From assembly GCF_014646695.1 (NCBI RefSeq), contig NZ_BMNT01000018.1:111068-175067 (forward strand): a stretch of DNA of 64,000 nucleotides. Reading direction: 5' to 3'. Positions 27,472 to 35,161 of this stretch are shown piece by piece. The position numbers were made by a program, and so were the translations under genes. This DNA comes from Sphaerisporangium melleum. Its GTDB lineage: Bacteria > Actinomycetota > Actinomycetes > Streptosporangiales > Streptosporangiaceae. The notes beneath the pieces were generated by a model. It made no database searches, had not been told where the DNA came from, and saw nothing but the letters and a program-made list of their open reading frames with translations. Positions within the stretch are counted from its first letter, which is position 1; every line of letters begins with the position of its first letter.

Positions 27472-28941
27472 TCACGACCATTCCTCCTCCGGTTCGTCCT
27501 CGGAGGGCTCGTGCTCCGGTGGTGGGCCGCCGTGCGTCCACGGGGTCTCCTCCGGGGCGGGTAGCGCGGCCGGAGGCTGGAACTCGTCCAGGAGCGCGGC
27601 GTAGCACACCCGCTCGCCCGCCTCCGGGACGGCCCCGGGTGTCGCCGTCGTGCCCCGGCCCATGCCCTTCACGATCTTCAGGGTGACGTGCTCGCCCTCG
27701 ATCGCGACCAGCTCGGCCTGCTGGCCGCGCCGCTCGGGGGTGCCCAGCCGGGTGCCGGCGGCCAGGCGCACCGGGTCGGTGGTGCGGACGGTGACCAGCG
27801 GACGCAGCTTCCGCCCCCGGCCCTCGCCCTCGGTGCGGTCGGGCTCGGCGGATACCACCGTGCCGGTGAACGCCTCGCCGGTCAGCCGGTACCCCGCCAT
27901 GACCAGCGGGTCGTCATAGGCGCGCTGCGCGTCGTAGGACGCCCGCGCCCGCTCCATGCGGGCCAGCCGCGCCGCCGCGCCGACGGCCCCGTCCCGCTTG
28001 GGCTGGGGCGGCGCGCCCTCGGCGATCTGCGCGGCGAAGGAGGTGAACGACGCCCGGTCGGCCTCCCACCGGCCGGCACACCCCTGTCCGGCGGGCAGCG
28101 CGGCCAGCAGGCCGATCGCGCGCCACATCAGCCGCCAGGTCGGCTCCAGCTGCGAGCGCACCGCGGCGCGCACCCGTTCGGCGGCCTGATCGCTCCGCGT
28201 CTCCTCGTACGCGCGGATGGCCGGGGCCAGCACCTCGGCGTCGAAGCCCGGATCGGTGGCGGGCCCGGCGGGCGGCCAGATCAGCGGGTCCTCCGCCTCC
28301 TTCGCCGCGGCCGCGCCGGTCGAGCCGGGCGGCGGATCGATCCACCCGGCCAGGGAGGCCAGGTTGGCGTCCTCCAGGGCGCTCTGCCCGGTGGCCCAGT
28401 GCGCCGACAGCGTCTCGGTGGCCGAAAGGAGCAGCGAGGACCCCGGATATCCGGCGCGCTGGCCGAAGAAGGTCAGCCACCGGCCCAGCAGGGGCACCGA
28501 CGGATGGACGGCGAACGGGCCCTCGGCGCGGCGGAACCGGGTGGAACGGCCGAGCAGCCGGACGAACGCCGCCGCCCCAGGGTTGGGCACGATGAGCTGC
28601 GGAGCGTCCAGGCAGCGCTCGTAGGGCTCGGCGCCACGCCGCTCGACCGTCTCGGTGGCCTTCTGCAGGCTCTCGATGTACGGCAGCATGACCTCGGCCA
28701 GCTCGGCCGCGAAGGCGAACCGCAGGTCGCGGTCGCGCGGCTGCGGCACCACCAGCAGACGGGGGTGATCGGGGTCGGTGCCCACCATCGCGGCCAGCGG
28801 CGCCGCCGCCTCGCCGGCCAGCCGCAACGGGATGAGGACCATGGGCCGGTCGGACAGGTGGCAGTGCCGGACGGTCGCCAGCCGCTGCGCCGACCCGCTC
28901 CGCAACGCGCGCAGCCGCGCCAGCGCCGCCAGTGTGCTCAT
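27472..28941 (-). CDS. Unknown 489-residue protein, last gene of the nuclease operon
   Basis: I do not recognise this protein. It is soluble, with no transmembrane segment. The N-terminal half is mixed alpha/beta (MVLIPLRLAGEAAAPLAAMV, RLLVVPQPRDRDLRFAFAAE). Residues about 340-450 look like beta-strands (AFTGTVVSAEP, LVTVRTTDPVRL, QAELVAIEGEHVTLKIVKGM), suggesting an OB- or SH3-like nucleic-acid-binding barrel. The C-terminus is very acidic (EDEPEEEWS). The ATG at 28941 overlaps the preceding stop (ATGA) and has GGAGGGG upstream. Coupling to a RecB-like nuclease suggests a partner role in DNA or RNA processing. Confidence 0.7.
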   Translation of the reverse strand: MSTLAALARLRALRSGSAQRLATVRHCHLSDRPMVLIPLRLAGEAAAPLAAMVGTDPDHPRLLVVPQPRDRDLRFAFAAELAEVMLPYIESLQKATETVERRGAEPYERCLDAPQLIVPNPGAAAFVRLLGRSTRFRRAEGPFAVHPSVPLLGRWLTFFGQRAGYPGSSLLLSATETLSAHWATGQSALEDANLASLAGWIDPPPGSTGAAAAKEAEDPLIWPPAGPATDPGFDAEVLAPAIRAYEETRSDQAAERVRAAVRSQLEPTWRLMWRAIGLLAALPAGQGCAGRWEADRASFTSFAAQIAEGAPPQPKRDGAVGAAARLARMERARASYDAQRAYDDPLVMAGYRLTGEAFTGTVVSAEPDRTEGEGRGRKLRPLVTVRTTDPVRLAAGTRLGTPERRGQQAELVAIEGEHVTLKIVKGMGRGTTATPGAVPEAGERVCYAALLDEFQPPAALPAPEETPWTHGGPPPEHEPSEDEPEEEWS

Positions 28942-29306
28942 CGGCCCCTCCGCACACCCGCGCCGCGCGCCACCCATCCAGCGGCCGGGGTGCTCCTCGC
29001 CGGGACCGTCCGCGTGGCGGGCGGGGCATTGCTCGCCAGGGCCGCCTGCCTGGGGGTCGGGGTGATACTCGCCAGGACCGCCCGTCCGGGAAGCGAGGGC
29101 GCGAGCCCTCTACGGGAGGTCAGGGGCGCGAGGCGTCTTCCGGCGGCCAGGGGTGCGAGGCCCGAGCGGGGGAGTGGGGACATAGGGGCCGGCCCCTCCG
29201 GCGCGGACGCGGGGGCCCGGCCGGGCAGCGGGGGCGTGGGGGCCGGGATCCGCCGGGCGGGGCGGGTGAGGGGCGCGTTCTGGAGGCGCCCGTGCCGATC
29301 GGTCAT
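28938..29306 (-). CDS. Small basic Pro/Ala/Arg-rich protein, translationally coupled
   Basis: A 122-residue open frame that fits exactly between its neighbours: ATGA overlaps the nuclease stop (29306-29303) and its own TGA overlaps the next ATG (28941-28938). It is rich in Arg, Pro and Ala with few acidic residues and no predicted fold, and contains loose repeats around RSGLAPLAAGRRLAPL. Such a protein could be a disordered nucleic-acid-binding linker. The exact double overlap is the main evidence that it is translated; the composition alone would be unconvincing in this GC context. Confidence 0.5.
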   Translation of the reverse strand: MTDRHGRLQNAPLTRPARRIPAPTPPLPGRAPASAPEGPAPMSPLPRSGLAPLAAGRRLAPLTSRRGLAPSLPGRAVLASITPTPRQAALASNAPPATRTVPARSTPAAGWVARGAGVRRGR

Positions 29307-30451
29307 GAGAGCTCCGCGTACATGCGGTCGGCGAGGCGCAGCAGCCGGGCGATCTCCTCCTGGCCCTCGCCCGGCTCCCGCGAGCCGTCGGCCAGGCCGA
29401 GCGCCTCGCCCACGGTCGCGACGCCGCCGAGCGCGTCGCGCACCTGGCGTCCCAGCAGGTCGGTGGACTCCTGCCCGGCGGCCTCGTCCCGGCAGAAGAA
29501 GCACAGGTCACAGGTGGACAGGCAGTCCGGCGCGTACCGCGCCTCGACCGCGCGCACCGCCTCGCGCAGCTCGGCCGCCGGCCGGCCCGGCACGCCGTCG
29601 TCGCCGGGTGCCAGGTCGAAGGTGAGCCCCGGCGGCAGGGCGTCCACGAGCGTGCCGACCCGGGTCATGCGGGCGAGCTGGCGCCGCAGCACGGCGAGCT
29701 GGCGGCGCACGTCCACCAGGGCCGCGGCCGGCCGGTTGGCGAAGTTCTCCGGGCACACCAGCACCACATCATGTGCCACCCGGCCCGGATCGTGGCCGAG
29801 CTCCTCCAGCATGGTCTTCAGCGCGAGCACGTACACCGCCGCCTGGCGCGCCGCGGCGGCGGCCTTGTCCGGCTCGGCCTGCCCGTCGATCACGGCGAAC
29901 GACTTGATCTCCACGATGTGGAACCGGCCGCCGTGCAGGAACGCCACCACATCCGGCTCCAGGTAGGCGCTCTGCCCGGCGATCTCCAGCCGCAGCAGCG
30001 GATGGTCGTACAGCGTGCCGGCCCCGGCGCCGTCGCGCGCCGCCCGGTCCAGCAGCGTGCGGGTGTGCGCGTGCCGCAGGTGCGCCGAGGGGTCGCCGCC
30101 GATGTCGCCGAGGTCGGTGTAGGCCGCCTCGGCGACCGGCAGGCCGAGCAGCTCGCGCAGCAGCCTCAGCAGCTCGGCGCAGCCGCTCTCCTTGACCAGC
30201 GCCTCGAACGCGTTGCCCCGGGTGATCGCGAAGGGGGACCGGCCGAACGGCGCGGGGAAGCCGAGGTGGGTGGCCGTCGCGTCCTTGTCGATGCCCGCGG
30301 CGTCCAGCACGGAGCGGCGGGCGCACCCGGGGTTGGCCGCCAGGGCGGCGATGGCCCGCGCGTCGTGCGGGCGCGGCGGCACCGCGCCGCGCAGCCGGTC
30401 GAGCCGATCGAGATCCACCTCGCGCCTCTCCTTCGCCTCGTCCTTGTTCAC
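29303..30451 (-). CDS. RecB-like PD-(D/E)XK nuclease with Cas4-like four-Cys pattern
   Basis: A 382-residue protein with a RecB-family nuclease core. TRGNAFE (78-84), Asp167 in YLEPDVVAF, Glu181-Ile-Lys183 in HIVEIKSF, and the QxxxY motif (Gln203, Tyr207) are in canonical order. Cys43 in NPGCARR upstream and Cys310, Cys314, Cys317 and Cys320 at the C-terminus give the one-plus-cluster layout of iron-sulfur nucleases such as Cas4 and AddB. It starts with GTG overlapping the previous TGA (30451-30448). It should cut DNA; partner and target are unknown. No cas gene or CRISPR array is near. Confidence 0.8.
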   Translation of the reverse strand: MNKDEAKERREVDLDRLDRLRGAVPPRPHDARAIAALAANPGCARRSVLDAAGIDKDATATHLGFPAPFGRSPFAITRGNAFEALVKESGCAELLRLLRELLGLPVAEAAYTDLGDIGGDPSAHLRHAHTRTLLDRAARDGAGAGTLYDHPLLRLEIAGQSAYLEPDVVAFLHGGRFHIVEIKSFAVIDGQAEPDKAAAAARQAAVYVLALKTMLEELGHDPGRVAHDVVLVCPENFANRPAAALVDVRRQLAVLRRQLARMTRVGTLVDALPPGLTFDLAPGDDGVPGRPAAELREAVRAVEARYAPDCLSTCDLCFFCRDEAAGQESTDLLGRQVRDALGGVATVGEALGLADGSREPGEGQEEIARLLRLADRMYAELS

Positions 30452-31737
30452 CTGGGCCGCCTTGCCGCCCGGGTGGTGGTGGCCACGCCGAACAGGCGCC
30501 CCGCCTCGGGCAGCGCTTCGCGGGCCCGGCGGGCGATCTCGGCCCGTGCGGCGGCGTCGCCGGCGGCGTGCACCTCCAGCTCCGCGCGGGCCGCCCGGAC
30601 GACGGCCGCCGGGTCCGGGCCGTCCGATCCCGCCGCGAACCGGTCCGGCTCACCGTCGGAGACCGGCCACGACATGTCCGCCTGAACCCCGGCGGCCGGC
30701 CACGACGCGGTGGTGGGGCCCGGCGTCGTGCCCTGGCCGCGCGCGCCGGGGACGCGCCCGGCCCGTCCGCCGGGGACCGGCCCGTCCGCGTCGCGCTCGG
30801 TTCGCCCGCCGGGGCCGTGCCGCGTCCGGGGGTATCCGTTCGACGTGCCCTGCCTTTCACCGATGCCGGGGATGTTGTGCGCCAGCCGGGACAGCAGGCG
30901 GTGCGCGGCCGGTGATGGCCGCTCGCCCGCCTCGGCCATGCGCGCCAGGTGCTCGGCCAGCCTGATCGCGGTGATGAGGAAGTCCACGCGCGGGCTGAGC
31001 GGACCGACGGCCCGCCGTTCCAGCGGCCAGGTGCTGAGGGCCAGCAGCCCGCGCGCCGCGGACAGGCGGTCGGTGAGCGCGGCGCACATGTAGTACGGCC
31101 GGGCGTGCGGTGCGGCCCGGAAGGACCGCTCCTCGTCCCTGCGCAGGACGGCGATCTGGGCGCTGCGCAGCGGGGCCGCGCCCAGGGCGGCGTTCAGGGC
31201 GACCACCACGCGGGCCGCGGCCGGCACTCCGATCAGCGTCAGTGCCTGACACACCTGCTCTCGCACGCCCGCGGGCGACGCGCCCTCGCGCCCTGTGGCT
31301 CCCGGCCGCACGACCCTCGCCCGCCACACCCCCGCCGCCGCGCCGCCGCGCGCCCCCGGAGCCCCCCCGCCGCCCAGCGCCCGCGAGGCCGCCCGGTCGC
31401 CCAGTGCGTGCGTCGCCGGTCCGTCGCCTAGTGCGTGCGGGGCCGGTTCGTCGCTCAGCGTGTGCGGGGCCGGTTCGTCGCTCGTGTCCGGTGCGGACCG
31501 GCCGGTCTGCGCCCTGCCCGTGCCCGGCGCGTCGTGGCGGTCTTCTGGCCCGGCGCCGTGTTCCTCGACGGGCGCGGAGTCGCGCGCGGTGAGTTCCTGC
31601 TGCCAGGAGTGCTCTGCGCGCCGCAGTTCGGCGCGCAGCGATCGGGCCAGGACGCTCTCGCGGGCGCGGACGGCCCGCCGGATCTCCCCGCGCAGCGCGT
31701 CCATCCGCCGCTCGAGATCGTCCGGCCGCTCACTCAC
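30448..31737 (-). CDS. Unknown 429-residue protein, first gene of the nuclease operon
   Basis: I do not recognise this protein. Residues 1-45 form a charged helix (LERRMDALRGEIRRAVRARESVL) that may be a coiled coil. Residues about 75-120 are an imperfect tandem repeat around DEPAPHALGD. A conserved-looking helical core at 145-290 includes VREQVCQALTLIGVPAAARVV and RSAQIAVLRRDEERSFR, which could be a winged-helix-like DNA-binding region. The rest is low complexity. The GTG start at 31737 has only a weak binding site. It leads the four-gene overlapping operon 195 bp after the kinase gene. Confidence 0.6.
   Translation of the reverse strand: MSERPDDLERRMDALRGEIRRAVRARESVLARSLRAELRRAEHSWQQELTARDSAPVEEHGAGPEDRHDAPGTGRAQTGRSAPDTSDEPAPHTLSDEPAPHALGDGPATHALGDRAASRALGGGGAPGARGGAAAGVWRARVVRPGATGREGASPAGVREQVCQALTLIGVPAAARVVVALNAALGAAPLRSAQIAVLRRDEERSFRAAPHARPYYMCAALTDRLSAARGLLALSTWPLERRAVGPLSPRVDFLITAIRLAEHLARMAEAGERPSPAAHRLLSRLAHNIPGIGERQGTSNGYPRTRHGPGGRTERDADGPVPGGRAGRVPGARGQGTTPGPTTASWPAAGVQADMSWPVSDGEPDRFAAGSDGPDPAAVVRAARAELEVHAAGDAAARAEIARRAREALPEAGRLFGVATTTRAARRPR
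31397..31488. repeat. About three 30-bp imperfect tandem repeats within the unknown gene
   Basis: Units built on GTGCGGGGCCGGTTCGTCGCT recur every 30 bases and encode the DEPAPHALGD-type decapeptide repeat on the minus strand. Repeat length is a multiple of three, so copy-number change would keep the frame. Confidence 0.6.
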
Positions 31738-31933
31738 GCCCGGAGCGTACCAACCTTCCCCGTCGTTTCTCGGCTCCCCGGCGTTTCAGACTCCCTACGC
31801 CGCCCGGTCATGACGACGCGAACGGGCGCCCTTTTCCGATGGCCCACGCGGTGCCGTGCGGGCTCGACGGCGGGCCGCGCGACCCTCGTACCTGGCGGCT
31901 GTGCGGTCCCTTCGGGTATCGCGGGGCGGGGGG

Positions 31934-34021
31934 TCAGGTCAGGGGACGGAAGTACGGGCCTTGGACCTTCTCGGCCATGACGGCGCCGACGCAGCGGTAG
32001 ACCCGGACGCCCTGCTCGAACGCCTGCGGGCTGGGCGGCAGCGCCTCCACCAGCCACCTGGTGGCCTCGACCGACCTGGCCTCGCCGATGCGGGAGGCCA
32101 GGAGTATTCGCTTGGAGCACAGCCGCTTCACCACCGGGTGGCCCGCCAGGTCGTTCCGGTCGGAGGTCAGGCCGTCGGTGGGCAGCGGGGCGATCGCGAA
32201 CGTCTCCCAGGTGTGGTCTTCCCTGCAGTCCCGGCGATTGATCGACACCGCCCCGTTGATCACGGTCATGTTGCCCCAGCACTCCGCCTGCCGCACGCAC
32301 GCGGCCCCGGCGCCGGCGACAGTGGTGGCGGGGCAGGAGGCGGTGGACGTGGGCACCGCGCCGAAGGCCCCGCCGGTACCCGCGGCGGGTGGCGACGCGG
32401 GAGAGGAGGATGCGGACCCGGTCGTGCCGGGCGGCGTGCGGGGGTCAGCGGAGCTCGCGGAGCTCGCGGCGGCGGGAGTGTTCGCCGGGACGCCCGAGGA
32501 GGTGCCCTGATCGCGGTTCTCGTAGACCATGAGTGCCACGCCGGCGGTCAGCAGCAGCGCGAACACGCCCGCCACCGCCACGTACAGCCCCGTCTGCGCG
32601 TGTGACCTGGCCGCCGGAGGCGGCGGGAGCGCCGCCCGTGACCCCCTGCTCCGCGGCCCGGTGCCCTGGCCCGGCCCGCTCCGCCCGCCGGCCCCGTCGC
32701 CCGGCGCGTCCATGACATGCGCGCCCGCTCGCCCGCCCGGCCCGCTCCGCCCTCCGTGAGCCGCCCTGCCGTCGTCCCGGGCGTCCATCGGATATCCGCC
32801 TGGTCGCGCGCCCGAGGCGTCCCGCGCGCCGTACGGTCCGGGCGAACCGCCGCCTTCGGGGGCGTCCACCGCGTACGCCCCCTGAGGCGCGCCCGAGGTG
32901 TCGCGTCCCCCATATGGTCCCGGCATGCCGGTGCCGCCGTCCGGGCCGGTGGCCTCGAACCGCCGGCCACCTGGGCCGGTGAGGTCGAACCGCCGGTCGC
33001 CCGGGCCGGTCGCCTCGGCCGCCCTGCCCGGACCGGTGGCCTCCGCGCGGCCGGCCCACGCCGGTCCGCGGCTCCCTGTCCCGCCGCCCGGCCCGCTGTT
33101 CGCCGCAAGGCCCCCGCTCCCGCCGGGTCCGGAGGCCGCCGCTGGGAGGGGTGCGGAGGACGGACCGGGCCGGTTGCCGCCGGCGGAGGTCAGGATGCCG
33201 GCGGGGATGGCCGCGAGCGCGTCGCGCAGGTCGGCCGCCGACGGGATGCGCGCCCGGGGATCGGTCGCCATGCCCGCGCGCAGCACGGCGGTCAGCTCCC
33301 GCGGCACCCCGGCGATCTCCGGGATCGGCAGCCGGTGCAGCGCCATGATCATCGCGATGTTGACCACGCCGTTCTCCGGGAACCGCGGCGGCCTGCCGTT
33401 GAGCAGGGCGTACAGCGTGGCCGCGAGCGAGTAGACGTCCCCCGCCGGAGCGGGGGCGGCCAGCTCGAAGGCCTCCGGCGGGCCGAAGGCCGGGGTGAGC
33501 GACTCGCGAGTCGCCGACATGTCGCCGTCGGCGTGCGCGGCGGCGGCCAGGCCGAAGTCGGTCAGCGCCACCATGCCGTACCCGTTGATCAGGATGTTGG
33601 CCGGTTTGACGTCGCGGTGCAGCACGCCCGCCATGTGCGCGGCGGCCAGCGCGTCGCCGATGCGCACGCCGATGTCCCGCACTTCGGCCGGGGCGAGCGG
33701 GCCCTCGGCGCGCAACCGGTCGGCCAGCGACCCGCCGGGGCACAGTTCCAGCACCATGTACGGGCGGCCGTCGGCGAGGACGCCCGCGTCGTACACGTCG
33801 GCCACGTGCGGATGCCCTGACAGTGCGCCCGCCGAGCTGACCTCGCGCATGAACCGGCGCTGGTCGCGCTCGGACACCAGCACCCGGTTGTCCACCTTGA
33901 GCGCCACCTCGCGGCGTACGGCGAGCTGCCGGGCGCGGTACACGACGCCGAAGCCGCCCTGCCCGAGGATGCCGAGCACCTCGTAGCCCGGCACCTGCGG
34001 TGCTCCAGGCTCGGCCACCAT
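31934..34021 (-). CDS. Transmembrane serine/threonine protein kinase
   Basis: A 695-residue PknB-class kinase. The kinase domain fills residues 12-270: glycine loop GQGGFGVVYRA, VALKV with the ATP-binding Lys, catalytic LHRDVKPANILI, LTDFGLAA, and an activation segment ending in FGPPEAF. A long Gly/Pro-rich disordered linker with repeats around TGPGG follows to about 500, then one transmembrane helix (LYVAVAGVFALLLTAGVALMVY). The extracytoplasmic C-terminus of about 150 residues has several Cys residues and no PASTA repeats, so its ligand is unknown. It could phosphorylate FHA proteins such as the GarA-like one at 53.6 kb. Confidence 0.92.
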   Translation of the reverse strand: MVAEPGAPQVPGYEVLGILGQGGFGVVYRARQLAVRREVALKVDNRVLVSERDQRRFMREVSSAGALSGHPHVADVYDAGVLADGRPYMVLELCPGGSLADRLRAEGPLAPAEVRDIGVRIGDALAAAHMAGVLHRDVKPANILINGYGMVALTDFGLAAAAHADGDMSATRESLTPAFGPPEAFELAAPAPAGDVYSLAATLYALLNGRPPRFPENGVVNIAMIMALHRLPIPEIAGVPRELTAVLRAGMATDPRARIPSAADLRDALAAIPAGILTSAGGNRPGPSSAPLPAAASGPGGSGGLAANSGPGGGTGSRGPAWAGRAEATGPGRAAEATGPGDRRFDLTGPGGRRFEATGPDGGTGMPGPYGGRDTSGAPQGAYAVDAPEGGGSPGPYGARDASGARPGGYPMDARDDGRAAHGGRSGPGGRAGAHVMDAPGDGAGGRSGPGQGTGPRSRGSRAALPPPPAARSHAQTGLYVAVAGVFALLLTAGVALMVYENRDQGTSSGVPANTPAAASSASSADPRTPPGTTGSASSSPASPPAAGTGGAFGAVPTSTASCPATTVAGAGAACVRQAECWGNMTVINGAVSINRRDCREDHTWETFAIAPLPTDGLTSDRNDLAGHPVVKRLCSKRILLASRIGEARSVEATRWLVEALPPSPQAFEQGVRVYRCVGAVMAEKVQGPYFRPLT

Positions 34022-34375
34022 CCACCTCCAACGGATCAGAGATCGGCAGACTAGCGGACCGGACCCCTACGTATCCGCGCATAACCCGTCGAAAGGGCCG
34101 CCGAGCGGGTGGCCGGCGCTCTCGGCGGACGGGCCGGTGGCCGCCGGGGTGATCCGCGACCGGACGCCCGGTGACACCGGGGTGGACGCGCGGACGCCTG
34201 CGCCGCGCGGGTGGAGGGGCGGGTAGGGGGCCATGCGGCGGTGGCAGGGTTCCGGAGCCGCGCGACGTGCCAGGAGAGGGGCGCGTGGAGAGCGAGCGGC
34301 GATGCCGGCCGGGTGGCGGCGGGGCGCCCTTTCCGGCGGCGGTAGGCGACGGTGAAGGCGCCCTATGCTGTGCGC
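34022..34375. other. Intergenic region between divergent kinase and TetR genes
   Basis: 354 bases with no supported gene. TATGCT (34364-34369), six bases before the TetR ATG, is a -10 candidate implying a leaderless TetR mRNA. I see no convincing -35 or operator. Confidence 0.4.
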
Positions 34376-35083
34376 ATGGCGACCGTGGCGGGCAACGGCG
34401 GGCGAGATCCGGACCGGCGCAGGGCGCTGCTCGACGCCGCCGACCGCGTGATCCGGCGCGAGGGCCCGCAGGCGTCGATGGCCGCGATCGCCGTCGAGGC
34501 GGGCATCACCAAGCCCATCCTGTACCGCCACTTCGGCGACAAGAGCGGCCTGTATCAGGCGCTGGCCGACCGTCACGTGCGCAGCGTCGTCACCCTGCTG
34601 CGGCCGATCTTCACCGAGACGGGCGCCGGCCTCGCCGGCCGGGTCCGGGCCACGGTCGAGGCCTACCTCGACATGATCGCCACCAACCCGGACCTGTACC
34701 GCTTCCTGTTCCACCGGGCCGGCGCCGAGGACGGCCGCACCCGGTCGCACATGGCCGCCATCGTCCGGGGCCTTGGGGAGGAGCTCGGCGGCGTGCTCGC
34801 CGCCGAGCCCGCGGTGGGCGGCCCGGTGCGCGCTCAGATCCTCGGGCACGCCCTCGTCGGCATGGTCCAGGCCACCGGCGACTGGTGGCTCGAGCACCCC
34901 GAGGTGGACCGCGCCCAGGTCGTCGCCACCCTCACCGGCGCCGCCCTCGCCGCCATCTCGGACGGGGGAGCGGCCGGGGGCGCGGAGACCGCGGCAGTCG
35001 GCGGCCCCGTGCGGCCCGCAAGCCGCGGCGAGGCCGCGGGACGGGCGCGGCCGGCCCCGCCGGAGTCCGGCGAAGGCCGCTGA
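34376..35083 (+). CDS. TetR family transcriptional regulator
   Basis: A 235-residue regulator. The helix-turn-helix is at about residues 15-60 (RRALLDAADRVIRREGPQAS to GITKPILYRHFGDKSGLYQAL). The effector domain contains MIATNPDLYRFLFHRAG, common in regulators of lipid and acyl-CoA genes. The C-terminal 40 residues are low complexity. The ATG at 34376 is six bases after a -10-like TATGCT and lacks a binding site. The target is unknown; it is convergent with the symporter operon. Confidence 0.85.
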   Translation: MATVAGNGGRDPDRRRALLDAADRVIRREGPQASMAAIAVEAGITKPILYRHFGDKSGLYQALADRHVRSVVTLLRPIFTETGAGLAGRVRATVEAYLDMIATNPDLYRFLFHRAGAEDGRTRSHMAAIVRGLGEELGGVLAAEPAVGGPVRAQILGHALVGMVQATGDWWLEHPEVDRAQVVATLTGAALAAISDGGAAGGAETAAVGGPVRPASRGEAAGRARPAPPESGEGR

Positions 35084-35086
35084 GAG

Positions 35087-35124
35087 CCTCCCGCCCCGGG
35101 CGAGTGCTCGCCCGGGGCGGGAGG
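35087..35124. terminator. Strong bidirectional hairpin terminator
   Basis: A perfect 18-bp GC-rich inverted repeat (35087-35104 with 35107-35124) with only two bases between the arms lies between the convergent TetR and symporter genes. Confidence 0.9.
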
Positions 35125-35161
35125 AGAAGGCCGGGTGGACGGGGCTCGGCGTCGTCCGGTG

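Noticed and set aside
29303..30451. Cas4 of a CRISPR system
   Set aside because: The Cys layout is similar but no cas1, cas2 or repeat array is present within the window.
32800..33180. Repeats around TGPGG in the kinase gene as a DNA repeat element
   Set aside because: They are in frame and encode the disordered linker of the kinase; ordinary low-complexity coding sequence.
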